A stretch of DNA of 64,000 bases. It comes from Stichopus chloronotus (lineage: Eukaryota; Echinodermata; Holothuroidea; Aspidochirotida; Stichopodidae). The position numbers and the translations under genes are program-made. The notes below the pieces were generated by a model. That model did no database searches and was not told the DNA's origin. It saw only the letters and a list, made by a program, of their open reading frames with translations. How positions within the stretch are numbered: position 1 is the first letter of the stretch; every line of letters starts with the position of its first letter. This document shows, piece by piece, positions 49,001-60,674 of the stretch. The stretch is from NCBI GenBank assembly GCA_021234535.1, contig CM037843.1, positions 35,403,200 through 35,467,199 of the forward strand. Reading direction: 5' to 3'.

Positions 49001-49018
49001 ATCCCACCGCTGCCACCA
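49001..49018 (-). promoter_or_regulatory. primer-binding site, tRNA-Leu
   Basis: Two bases after the 5' LTR, the minus strand reads TGGTGGCAGCGGTGGGAT, 18 nt complementary to the 3' end (acceptor stem, T arm and CCA) of eukaryotic tRNA-Leu of the UAG/AAG type. It primes minus-strand DNA synthesis. Confidence 0.88.
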
Positions 49019-49255
49019 ATTGTAACGTCGCCTACGGTTCGTCGGGATCTCGACACCAATAGAGGGTAACTAATTGCTTAAGTCGTAAATCCACAAATAA
49101 AAGAGAAGAAAACAGAGTATTTTGATTTCGGAAAACAGCCTTACTTGAGGTGTTTATTGAAGAAATTGTTTCGAAAGTACAATCAGTGAGTAATCAAAAC
49201 TTTACAATTAACCTGGGAATTATCAAGCATTGTGTTGCAGTGCATCAGTTTCCGT

Positions 49256-49460
49256 GCGTCTCTGACATCAACTCGTGCGTCACTGGCCTTGGTGCACGTG
49301 CGTAACTTAACCGGCGGCAAATCTCCGTGCGTAACCTGCGACTCCCCGTGCGTCACTGGCAATGGTGCACGTGAGTAACCGGCGCAAATCTCCGTGCGTA
49401 ACAGGCGTCTTCTCGTGCGTCACTGGCGTTGGAGCACGTGCGTAACCGGCGTCAATTCTA
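49256..49460. repeat. GC-rich tandem repeat inside the 5' LTR
   Basis: Same unit as at 43437-43705 but about one unit shorter, showing unit loss or gain after the two LTRs were copied from one template. Confidence 0.8.
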
Positions 49461-49914
49461 AGTCCACCCTGACTCCTTGAGTTCTGCCTTGGGTCCAACC
49501 TCCTAGCCCCAAATCCGTACCAGTACCATCAAACTCTGGAATTTACTGTACCTAGGATTCTCGAAAATCAAGCCAAAATCAAGCCTTAGTGCCTGCTTGT
49601 CGGTAGTTTCAAGTTCCGCGCGGAAAGAGCCACTGCCTCCCGCTATACCTGCGTCTAAATCCTCCCCGACTCCCCGAGCTCTGCCAGGGGTCCAAAATCC
49701 CGGCCGCAAATCCGTACTAGTACCACCAAACCCTGGAATTTTCTGTACCTAGGATTACTGAGCTCCCTCGAGTCTTAGACTTAGAAAAAGAAGAGCTTTT
49801 TTATCGTGCGTAACTGTGTTTCCCTCCGTAGGGGCTTCACTTAGTGTAGGTCTTGACTGTATCGCGTCCTGCCTCGGAGTGCCGTGAACATGTGGCCTAC
49901 GTGACTTCTCTTTC

Positions 49915-50713
49915 AAGCTTCCCTTCTTGAGATATTGTGTTTACAAGGTTTTCACAACCTGACCCCTGTTGACCTCAAATGACCTTTGACCTCCACCAGA
50001 ATCAATGCGGATGTTGTACTCAGTGTGGTACACCAACGCACCAAATATGACATTTGTCCAAGCTTCCCTTCTTGAAATATTGTGTTTACAAGGTTTTCAC
50101 AATTTGACCCCTGTTGACCCCAAATGACCTTTGACCTCCACCAAAAACAATAGGGTTCTTCTACTCAATGTGGTGCACCTACGTACCAAGTATGACATTT
50201 GTCCAAGCTTCCCTTCTTGAAATATTGTGTTTACAAGGTTTTCACAATTTGACCCCTGTTGACCCCAAATGACCTTTGACCTCCACCAAAAACAATAGGG
50301 TTCGTCTACTTAATGTGGTACACATGCATACTGAAAATGGGATCTGTCCAAGCTTCCTTTCTTGAGATATCGTGTTTACAAGGTTTTCACAATTTGACCC
50401 CTGTTGACCCCAAATGACCTTTCACTTACACCAAAAATGATAGGGTTCTCCTTCTTAATATGGTACACCTACATACTAAATATGAGATCTCTCCAAGCTT
50501 TCCTTCTTGAGATATAGTGTTTACAAAGTTTTCACAATTTGACCCCTGTTGACCCCAAATGACCTTTGACCTCCATCAAAACTAATAGGGTTGTTCTTCT
50601 CAATATGGTACACCTACATACCAAATATGAGATCTGTCCAAGCTTCCCTTCTTGAGATATCGTATTTACAAAGTAGGGCGTCACGGACATACATACGCAC
50701 ACACCCACCCACA

Positions 50714-50752
<39 letters not shown>

Positions 50753-50787
50753 GCATGATTACAAAGGTTACGATTATCATAGAAACC
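49915..50787. mobile_element. family A element inserted in the 5' LTR
   Basis: Core units with TGACCTTTGACC-type sites at 49980, 50125, 50270, 50415 (altered) and 50560, an exact 145-bp period, then a (CA)n tract (50699-50749) and the terminus GATTACAAAGGTTACGATTA with TCATAGAAACC. Its absence from the partner LTR fixes both boundaries precisely. This is the least eroded array in the window. Confidence 0.92.
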
Positions 50788-52607
50788 AAAAACAACTCAC
50801 AACCACGTGCGGGACCATGACAACGGGTCGGGAGATGAGAACAAAACACCGGAAAGGGAAGGAAACGCTAGCGAGGGGAGTTAAAAATACTTTTAAAAAA
50901 AAGATTAACGTTGGGTAAAACAGGAAACGAGCACCAAAATAAAAGAAAAAATAGACATCGACTGTGAACTGGTTCTCTCTTTCTGTAGTTACAATATATA
51001 CACTAGGGCGCTACACAGATATTCCATGTTAAGCAGGTTTCTTAAAAAAAAAAAATAAAAAAAAAACAGTAACGATTTTCTGTCGCAGAAATCACAGACG
51101 TAATCATTTAATAATTCGGAGCTCTCTTCGAAACATCTGTTTGTTTGGTGCATGGTTGGTGGAAGTATTAGTTAAAAGTACTGGTCACGTTTTTTGACGG
51201 ATCGTCGAATGCAGAGGGTTACCAAATTTGGTACTCACTAAAATCAACGATTAATGAAGGAATTTTCAAATGTTTCATCTGATTTCATCTGTTTCATCAA
51301 GATTTGACCACTTTACTCAGAGTGGCGGGTTGTATTAGTTTGCAGCCACTGTTGTCCTGTTGTGGTTTATTTTATATTGTGACGATGATTGTGTAAATAT
51401 TACATTGTGGTAAATATTATATTCTCTACGTTTGGCAAGGGATAATTCTTTCGTGATAGGCACTATGATTAAAGTTACGATTGGCAACAAACTCAATACG
51501 TAGCGTGATAGTGCAAGGTTGCGATCCCCTGTACCTACGCCTATACATATCCAGAGGAAGGTAACTATAGGTGCAGATATGTTAACTAATCTTAAGGAAT
51601 GCAAACTGTGCAAGGTTGTCTTATACCCACATAACTAGTGATTGCTTTGGCGGAGTTGATTTATAGGGCAAGTCAGGAAACAGGACTATTTCCAACGAAA
51701 ACCAAAAATGAAGCCATGTCTTGTATGGCTAAGCCAGTGGCGAAGCAAGTGATACCAAATTACCAATTTGACATGATGATATTAAATGACAGATACTGCT
51801 CATTTTTTTTTTTGTAAGCTAAGTTTAACCTATATGGATGTAGAAACTCTCACTGTATGTTCAGTACCGAGAGTCAGTTCAACTGTTTCAGCCCGCTTGA
51901 TGTATTTCACCTTGTTCTTTTTCTGGTTACAAAGCAAAATCGAGGGAGCCCTTTAAACTTGACATTCTACAAGGGCATTTGCTTCAGTCGAGAATTTCTG
52001 AATTATAGAGGGCGTACTCATGAGATTCTCAACAGCAGTAGATCCATATGGCTCTGTTTCTCAGATACATACTATCTACTACTACTAGGGTCTTGATCAA
52101 GGCCACGTGATACAGTGTAGACAAATGGTTGATTTAGTTTTTCTTTTTCTGTAATTCTTATTGAAGACGAAACGAACCAGGAAGTTCTGTATATTAGCAA
52201 TACGATGCATGGGACCCTGTTCTGCTAAAATTATTGCTTGGCCTTAAATTTTCCAGGTCAGAAAGACCACAGCACGGTTTTTTTTTAAAGCCCTATGCAA
52301 CTTAAAGAATTGAAGTATAGCCAGTCCTTTGGTGCACTTTCGAAAATGGAGGAATAACATCCTGGTTTAAGCTTAATTCGTCACTTTGTCGCTTTATGTC
52401 ACTTAAACTGGATATTATTCTGTTTATTCATGTCACGTGGGACAAAGGATCGTTTTCGGCATCATCAGTTTCACGTATCCAAGGTTGTAAACGGACGTAC
52501 ATATTTACCACAGTCACTACACTCGGGATGAGCGGTCCCAAAACCGTGGCAAGTGTGGATATCGCCCCCTTCTTCTATCATTTGCACGAAGCACTAAATG
52601 GGGAAAA

Positions 52608-52732
52608 GTGAGGGAAGAAAAGTCTAAAAAAGAAAGAAAAAGAAGAAGGGAAAAAAGAAGGAAATGAGAAAAACCAAATGAAAAAGCAGGAAAAGAAAGA
52701 GAAAGAAAGGAGAAAGGGACAGGAATGAGGTA
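52608..52732. repeat. polypurine tract, about 125 bp
   Basis: The plus strand is almost all A and G (AAGAAAGAAAAAGAAGAAGG and similar) with only a handful of pyrimidines. Such mirror-like purine tracts can form triplex DNA. Open frames on the opposite strand are Phe/Ser/Leu-rich artefacts. Confidence 0.85.
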
Positions 52733-53913
52733 CTGCCCCAAATATAATGCATATTTCTATAGCAATTGGGGAAATATCCATGGTCTTGGAGATTAATTTT
52801 TTGACCCCAAATTACAATGAACATTTTTTTAATCGTCCGAAAGTAAAAAAAAAAAAAAATCAGTTTTGGAATCTCTGGGGAGAAAATACGACTTCAAAAA
52901 GGAGGAAAACATTGCAGGAGACAGCGTCATCCAAGGTTACCTGCATAGCAGTTTCTTTCTTGTCTTTCGGACTGCAGTCAAGGCAGTCCTCGGCCTCGAC
53001 ATCTCAGGCCTCGATCGGCCTCGAAGCCGCCACAAATATTACACATGTTACAAGTATCTGTTCAAGGTCGACCCACCCCTCGGACTGAGCGGACTAGACT
53101 GCAACACTGCTTTTCTCCCAGACCCTAGTTCACTTATCCCATGTCCCCCCTCCCCCCCCCCCCCAGTCAAAGTGCCCTGTTGTAGCCAATGATTACACTG
53201 ACTAATGGGAGAACATTCACTGAATCTAAATGAAATTTAACCTAAGTGAAATTTGTCTTGGCCAAGACGTTTGTAATTTTCCTACTTTCATATTGCCACA
53301 CCCAATGCCTATAACATACCCATCACACTGCACTGCTACTGTACCAGTGTCCAGATAGGTAGGGTTCCTAACTAGGGTTCTCTGTATGGAAACCCAGCAG
53401 CTAACTTTCCCATAGATACTACCAGGTAGACCATGCCATATCAATATCTTAGAGACAACTTTTGTCCTATAACTACTTCAGAAATAGAAGTAGTATAGTC
53501 AGCCTTCGTCAACGGTAAAAAGTAAGTCTTGATTTATTTGGTAGTTTGTAAGAATCGCGACATTCATAAGGAGGATGGCGTAAAATATTAAACATTAGAT
53601 CGATATTTCTTGAAGCACCCCCTCACTCCTGTTGGAATGTCCCTTTCACATGTTTTCGACAAACGGGACAGAAGATTCGATGGTTTACGAGCATTTCGAT
53701 TACTCCCACCTCACCTGTCAGCTTCCGTACATATCCTTAGAGCTCTTCCTTGCGAACTCACAGGGCGCCCCGCCGTCAGCTCTCTACAAAAGAAGTACGG
53801 AGTGCCTGATACTACTGATTACTGGAGTCTTAGCGAGACTAAATATGGAACAGGCGACAATACACCCTCCTTTACTTCGGCTAACTTGTACTTAGTTGTA
53901 AAAATGTAATGAG

Positions 53914-54107
53914 ATTTAAGTGACATTCTACTTCATTTTAAGTAGAACTCGATTTCACTTAAACTGAATACAAATAAGTAGGTAGGCTTATGCGGCATTT
54001 CGCGTCAGTTAAATCCAATTACATTTAAATGGAATGTATTTTAATTTTACTTCAGTGAAAACAGAAAGGTTCATTTTGACATAAGTGGGACTGAATGTCA
54101 CTTAAGT
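53914..54107. repeat. possible fold-back element
   Basis: TTTAAGTGACATTC at 53914 is inverted as GAATGTCACTTAA at 54093-54105, and CACTT/AAGTG words recur between them. It may be a small MITE; ends and target duplication are unclear. Confidence 0.45.
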
Positions 54108-55278
54108 GATCCATTCGGGAGGAATGTATTCTACGAACGTGAAACGGCGAGGTAACTAAATTAAACGACTTTCCACATAGGGCCCCAGGCTCTACCTCAT
54201 ATTGTTCTTACCGTAAAGACCTCAAAACGTTTCTATACTACATCGCTTCCACCTGCCATGGACTGGAAGTGTGATTGTTTCTTGGCATCGATTACAATTA
54301 GCCATAAACGATTCACGATTTTATGCAACACTGAATAAATTTTACTACCCTACTTTTATTTTCATAAAAAAGAAAGTGAACAAAAACACAAGCGGAAAGT
54401 CAAATGCATCCCCTTGATGACATTACAAATAAATTTGATGACTGTAATACTATAAGAAATATTCAACCTACATGTCGGATGACTTTGCAATCGTGACGAG
54501 AATTCCGTCGGGGTGTTTCTCCAACAATCATCCTTAGATTATATGAAAATTTTAGAGAGTATCTCTGTCATTTGATATAGAAAACAATCTGAGTAAACTA
54601 TGGTCTTGGTACGTCAAGACTTAGTGAATCTTTTCCCAAGCTTCCTTAACGTAACACCGATGGCGCTACTACCACAAACGACCAGAGCTTTTACATGTAA
54701 GCGCTGGGTACTGCTCTGCTTTGAACTGTAATCCTCTGATTGCTTTCATGATAGCAAATGGTCAAAAGCCGGTGTGATAAGTGAGCACTGTGTTTTTAAA
54801 TTTTAGAACCGTATACTGAAAGAAGAAACGTACCAACGTCTGAACACAAGACCAAGTAAACTATTTGTGTTAGAGCGTTAATTAGTCATTTGAGGAACGT
54901 TGTAAAATGGATTTGGTATTAGCAGTTTTTCATGCTTGTATATTGAGTGTGTAGTCTAATTTGGAACATAAACAGTTCTAGAGAGCCCAATCACAGAAGA
55001 AAGATCGTAGCGGATAAGCGAGTCAGAGCCGTCGCTAGCATCTAACGACTGAGGGAACCGCATATTGCCTCTGAAATAGCGGGACATCCAGGCTAAGCGA
55101 AGCGCCACCATCGGTTGGTGCAGAGAGTACCGAAATGAGTTCAAAAACACATCCCAGAGAACAGGAACTAGCATTCACGAGACCATTTTGCTGTTTATTT
55201 GGACCTCACCTACCTCCTACGAGTAAATGAAGCTTCAACACGTTTTCAAGTAAATTTATACTTCCGGTTAAACTATGA

Positions 55279-55308
55279 GGGGGGGGGGGCATGCTCCCCC
55301 CCCCCCCC
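55279..55308. repeat. G11-CATGCT-C13 homopolymer hairpin
   Basis: Eleven G, six bases (CATGCT), thirteen C, flanked by ATGA and CATGG. The two homopolymers pair, giving a very stable hairpin. It may also reflect sequencing or assembly error. Confidence 0.7.
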
Positions 55309-55647
55309 ATGGCAACGTCTGTAATGCGAGTGACGTATGGTGCTTGACGGTAGTTCGAAAATTCATATTATGGAAAAGATATAGTGCAAGGTTCTATGAC
55401 AAAGGGAGTCCTTTATCACTACATTTTATGAAACTAAACTTTCGCACGATCCATGCATCGTAATATGAAAATAATATAAAAATATAATATGAAAATTGCA
55501 AATTATAAACAATTTAGTGGTAGCGGAGGCGACGGCCCTCTTCCCGGTCCGTCTTCTTCATCCCCACACATACACACTGGTACACGTACTCCTTGCACGG
55601 TTGCTGTTGCCTAAATTGCCTCCAGCCTTATTGCAGCGAATGGACTA

Positions 55648-55854
55648 CAATCTTGGACAAAATACCGTGGGACACTCCGCTCCCCGGTTCGGTGTTGGCT
55701 ATACGATTGCTGTTCAAAGTGTACATTCATTCCTATAGTGAAACATTGGAAAAGGGCGCAGGGTTTCATGTTATCCTCTCACCTAAAATTCAGTATTATA
55801 TTTGCAACGTACTCGGTAACAAAGTCTCCCAACAATTTGGTATGTACAAGATTG
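55648..55854. mobile_element. TIR element family D, copy 3, inverted orientation
   Basis: The ends are CAATCTTGGACAAAATACC and GGTATGTACAAGATTG. The interior is the reverse complement of the copies at 8.7 and 10.0 kb (CATGTTATCCTCTCACCTAA, CATTCATTCCTATAG). TA flanks both ends, fitting the TA duplication of Tc1/mariner elements. Confidence 0.85.
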
Positions 55855-55869
55855 TAGCAATTAATTGAA

Positions 55870-58287
55870 AGTCAAGGCTGTGGATTAAATATTGCAAGTC
55901 AATAGTAAGTGTAGCGCAAACTTACAGACTACAGCCTGTCGTCGGCCAAAAAGATTCACCTACCTGCTAACAACATTTGAGAAATTTTCTGCCAGTGATT
56001 GTCAATGCGGGTTATCCATTTCGGAAAATCAAGTATGCTATGTGATTTGAGATTGATTTTTACCTAATCGATTCTTGTTTCTGATGTTAGAGCAGCTGCT
56101 GCCCCGTTGCGTTGTTGTAATATTGAGTTATGGTTCCAAGTATTTCACAATAATTTCAAACACTTCAATAGGCCAAAGGTATTGGTCACATATTGGTGGT
56201 GTTGCTCGTGGTTTTTCCTTCCAATATGGCGCCGGAGGAGCGGTTAGTGTCCCAACATTCGTTATCTACAGTCTAACTGTGTCAGCTTATAAATTTCAAA
56301 AATTAAACGCGTACATACTACACGCTGCAATTAGCCTATATTAGTACAACGAACGAATTGTACCGATCTAGGTGTACATGTCAGATTTTGAGTTAAACTT
56401 GATTGATGGTCGTGGGAAGTATGTCACCTGCCCGTAGTTTGATTGTATAATTAATGTAAATTGTAGCAAAGTGTGTAAGGGAATGATGAATAAACACAGG
56501 GAATGAGGATCGTGCTAAATGGTATGCAGTATATACTGCCAATCAGAGTCCATGTGTTAACACATTAAAGGTTGAGCATTGTAACACTATTTTTATCATA
56601 CGCAAGCTCAATCTTTCGTGTTGTGTACACACCCACATGTTGATGCTCTGGTCGATACGATATTTTTAAAGATTGTTCACACGACAGGTAGAACAATTAA
56701 AACATTAATCATCGCTGGACAGTGCATTATCTCTAGGATAACATGCGATCGGGGGATATAGCATTAACCCCCATACCCCTCTCCGTGAGAGCGTATTATT
56801 CTATGGATAATGCGCGGTCCAAAGTTGACTAACATTGCTCATACATACGGAACAACATTTTAATAAAAAAGAGGAAAATAAAGAAAAATTTGGTTCTTAC
56901 ATAACGGCATTTTTATTCAGAATGAACCCCGAGTAAAGGTTTAATAAAATTAATTAATAGGTTAATAAAATTCACAACCGTGTTCGTGTGCAATACACAA
57001 AGTACCACTTAACCAAACTGAATAACAATAGCATGCATTGCAACAATTTTAGTTGCCCTCAACTCCCAGTGCATTGTGTATAGGTACGTTGTGTGTACTG
57101 CACTGCTTAAATACTAGCACAGTTGTGGTCAGAGGTAGTGTTCCCATGCTGTGGTTCACTGTGCGTACGTGTGACTATTCATTGTTCACGGAGCACTTAC
57201 AGAGCTTTGTTTTCCTCATCAAGAAATCATGTTGTTGAAATTTGACCAGGATTGTCTAAGCTGATTTTTTTTATAAAGACAGTTGCAAATTTTGGAACGC
57301 TACATTCAGAGAAAATCTTGAACATGTTTGATGCCTCACACAATTTCGTTAACCATTAGAGGCTGTGTCGCTATTCGTCACGTTGGACCGACGGCATCCC
57401 TTGGCAGGCAACACTGATGCATTCTGAGATATAAAAAAGTAAAAAAAACTCCTTCCGTCGTTTGGATATGTACACTATATACCTTGAAAATACGATTCAA
57501 AATACAAGTTTTCGGTACATTTACCGTCCTTAATTGGTCAATGTTGTGCATCACAGCATTCCTATCATAAAAGGCTAGGTCTGAGCTGCAACACGGCTGT
57601 TTTTTATTCCGTTTTTGACATTTTAGTTTGCACGTTGGGAGTACATTATGCGGTTGCTTTATCGGAACTTTTCCTTCCCATAATGCTGTGCGCTGGCGAT
57701 TAGCACTATAGCGTACGCATAACATGATAGGGTTAGGCCTACGTTATTTCGGACTTCTGTGCATGTACGGACTATTTGCCTTTGACATGTGGGAGTTTTA
57801 TGATTGCATTCCTTAGTGCTCGTTACGATTTTATTCCATAAGAAGTCGTTTTTGGACTTCTCCGTGCAATCGACGAAGAAGGAATGCTGATTGGCTTTAT
57901 CAAATCTGCTGGATAACATTTCGACACAATTCTGTAATTGGACTAGAGAGGTAAGATTACCGTGAGGACAACCCTTGATATTATCACCGTGTTGTCGTTA
58001 GGCAAACGTTTATTTATTTATGAGTTGTATTTTAGGCCTATATTTCGCTTTTCCGTAGCCCCTAAGGCTAGGCCTACTACGAACTTCACAGTCATGTTTT
58101 GTATGTAGGCGAACCCAGCCCTACATACGTAAGGGGTGGTCCAGACGACAAATCACTGTCGATCTACAGTTCTATTGTATTCATCTGCAGGTGATCTTAC
58201 TCATAAATTGACCATGCATTATCCAACTGATAACTGAATGGTCACCTGACTAAAATCGGCCAACAAGAGTTGAGGATTCTTCCGAAG
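55870..58287. other. intergenic, no recognised content
   Basis: AT-rich sequence. Two overlapping minus-strand open frames (57378-57725 and 57659-57919) share no recognisable domain and have no splice partners. Confidence 0.45.
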
Positions 58288-58491
58288 TATGAAGTATGAA
58301 TATTTAATCAAGTTAATTTGTCGATCAAGTTAATAATTTGATTAATCAAACTAATGAATTTTATTAAATACATTGATGATTTGATTTAGCACATAATTTG
58401 CTTGAACAAATTAATGAATTTGATTAACCAAGTCAATAATGGGACTGAACAAATTCATATTTTGGTTGAACAAATAAACAATTTGATCATA
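58288..58491. repeat. 22-bp AT-rich satellite, left part
   Basis: Degenerate units of the type AACAAATTAATGAATTTGAT run up to the family B insertion. The same satellite resumes at 60675, so the two parts were one array. Confidence 0.8.
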
Positions 58492-60589
58492 ACTAGAAAG
58501 CCAAAAGGCTTAGTGATTCCTTGCCTCATGATATATATTGTAACAAACATGAATCGCCCACATGACAAGCATGAGATCACCCTTAAAATATCATGCATAC
58601 AAGGTTTTGACCTTTTGTCACCCCAAATAACCTTTGACCTACACAAACATGAGAAAACTCCCAAACGGATATGATGCTGCAGGGGAACAAATTATATTTT
58701 GTCGTGTCTAATAACTTGATAAAAAGGTAAACATGTTTATTTAATCAAAATTATAGCACTTTATTTTGTCGAGTTACAGCTATTGGTGGCAGCTCTTTCA
58801 TATTTGATTTTTTGGCATGATGCCCTTCCCAATGGCTATGAGGTCCTTGAAAATTAGCAAAAACTGATATTCCTATTAAACAAGAATCTAGCATGACTTG
58901 CAATTTTGCCTTTAGTCTACTTAAAGACACAACACACAGTACAAGTTTCCCTGGTTTGATACACAGTAGTCATTTGTTTAAAGCTTACCTGAACTACTGT
59001 AAAGTGAAATAGGGCGTTTAGAATACACCAACATTGCATCCAAAGAAATTCGCCTTAACCATTGTTAAACCATTCAGTCTCATCAATAAATATCTGTCAA
59101 AGCTTCATCTCCTAAAAACATTATGCATGTGATGAGTAACGGATGCATCATTTGAATTTTAAAAAGTTTGGGTGAACAAATTATTGTTGAGCAACAAATA
59201 GCTAAATTTCTGATCTGTGAGAATCTTATTCCTTGAAAATAAGGCTACTGTAATTCGTTATTTTGAATAATCTATCATTCCATGTCCACAAATAATGGTT
59301 TTAAAAATATGGTTGTTTTCTGTAAAACAAACGCCCTACTTCCCTTTAAGGGCTAAACAGAGACACTGTTTATACAGTAAATGGTTAAGTCCATTGAGCA
59401 CCTGGCTCAACAGACTGTATGATTTATTCTGGACATTGTAGTTTTTACTGGCAGTCAACTGTGATAAATTATGTCAGATAACAGTGACCAATTTGAACAG
59501 AGGGGGGTCAGTTACAATTTGATTCATTCAATTAAGCAATCACAGTTCATGCACGCTCAAGGGTATTTGATCCAAATGATCAGTAATTTAGTTCCTTTCA
59601 TAAAGCTAATAACCCGTGGTATATTTAATCAATTCCAATTTACAATTCATGCATGCTCACATGTCCTTATGAGGATAGTGGCAAAAGGTTTGCAAAATAA
59701 TAATCTTTGATACCAAATTTAATGTTGTCTTCATCTTTTCTTTATGATTATCGAAGAGACTATGTTGGTATGTCCTAAAAGAAGTTCTCAAATCAACAAG
59801 AGGATTCTACATTACAAGTATAAAATTCACTAGAAGGACCGTTCTTTAAATATTGTAGATTCAAGTTTTTCACATTTTGACCTCCCATGACCCTAAATGA
59901 CCTTTCACCTGTGCCAAAAAAAATAAGGATCATCTACTCGATATGGGCAATCCACAAGCTAACTATGAGATCTCTCACATTTACCGTTCTCGAGATATTG
60001 CGTTTACAAGCAATTTTCAAGGTATTTACCTTCTGACCTCTGGTGACCCTTGTACTCAATAAGATACACCTACCCACTTCATATGACATCTGCTCAAGCT
60101 TCTCTTCTTGAGATATCGTGTTTACATGGTTTTCACAATTTGACCCCTGTTGACCCCAAATGACCTTTGACCTCCACTGAAAACAATAGGGTTCCTTTAC
60201 TCAACATGGTGCAACTACATACTAAACATGAGATTTCTACAAGCTTCCTTTCTTGAGATATCGTGTTTACAAGGTTTTCACAATTTGACCCCTGTTGACC
60301 CCAAATGACCTTTGACCTCCACCACAAACAATAGGGATCATCTACTCAATAAGGGCAACCTTCATGCCAAGTATGAGATCACTCAGAGTTACTCTTCTGG
60401 AGATATCGTGTTTACAAGCAATTTTAAACGTATTTACCTTTTGACCTCTAGTGACCCCAAATGACCTTTGACCTCCACCAAAAACAATAGGGATCATCTA
60501 CTCAATATGGGCAATCTACATGCCAAGTATGAGTTCACTCAGAGTTACGCTTCTTGAGATATCGTGTTTACAAGCAGGCGTCACACACG

Positions 60590-60626
<37 letters not shown>

Positions 60627-60674
60627 GACATCACCATCGCATAGATTCCTCTGCCTTCGGCAAGGAATCAAAAA
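58492..60674. mobile_element. family B element, copy 2, inserted in an AT-rich satellite
   Basis: Starts ACTAGAAAGCCAAAAGGCTT and ends in the hairpin (GATTCCT-C-TGCC/GGCAAGGAATC) and AAAAA. The segment 59349-60050 matches 3411-4480 of copy 1 with one long gap (3860-4240 in copy 1). Extra sequence in the 5' part includes a nested MITE C (59001-59347). Core units with exact TGACCTTTGACCT occur at 60161, 60306 and 60462, and a CA tract lies at 60608-60626. Confidence 0.85.
59001..59347. mobile_element. MITE family C, copy 2, nested
   Basis: Inverted ends AAAGTGAAATAGGGCGTTTA and AAAGGGAAGTAGGGCGTTTG (the latter on the minus strand), three mismatches in 20. The interior is the inverse of 29311-29608. 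Its absence from family B copy 1 shows that it inserted into this family B copy. Confidence 0.8.

Larger units (their letters stand above)
43204..51015 (-). mobile_element. Ty3/Gypsy LTR retrotransposon, structurally complete, coding-defective
   Basis: The element lies on the minus strand between two LTRs and is flanked by the 4-bp direct repeat CAGA (43200-43203 and 51016-51019). Order in the sense direction: 5' LTR, tRNA-Leu primer site, truncated gag with one CCHC knuckle, protease, reverse transcriptase, deletion of RNase H, integrase, extra zinc-finger frame, polypurine tract, 3' LTR. The order RT before IN defines Ty3/Gypsy (Metaviridae). The LTRs differ at several per cent of positions in their first 120 bp, so insertion is not recent. 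Frameshifts, a stop and two internal deletions make this copy non-autonomous. Confidence 0.95.
49021..51015 (-). repeat. 5' LTR, enlarged by a minisatellite insertion
   Basis: In the sense direction it starts TGTAGCGCC (51015) and ends GACGTTACA (49021), the TG...CA ends of an LTR. It is 1995 bp long against 1220 bp for its partner. The difference is an 873-bp family A minisatellite at 49915-50787 that replaces about 37 bp present in the 3' LTR, minus some shortening of an internal tandem repeat. Confidence 0.93.
51020..55270. other. intergenic region right of the LTR retrotransposon
   Basis: No gene recognised. It contains a polypurine tract (52608-52732), a C run (53149-53164), a small fold-back (53914-54107) and part of a dispersed repeat near 55095. 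Open frames at 52747-53088 and 52866-53192 overlap each other and have no domain. Confidence 0.45.

Noticed and set aside
52517..52824. Three overlapping Phe/Ser/Leu-rich minus-strand frames
   Set aside because: They are the complement of the polypurine tract; composition alone explains them.
57378..57919. Two overlapping minus-strand frames as a gene
   Set aside because: They are out of frame with each other and lack a recognised domain or a plausible splice junction.
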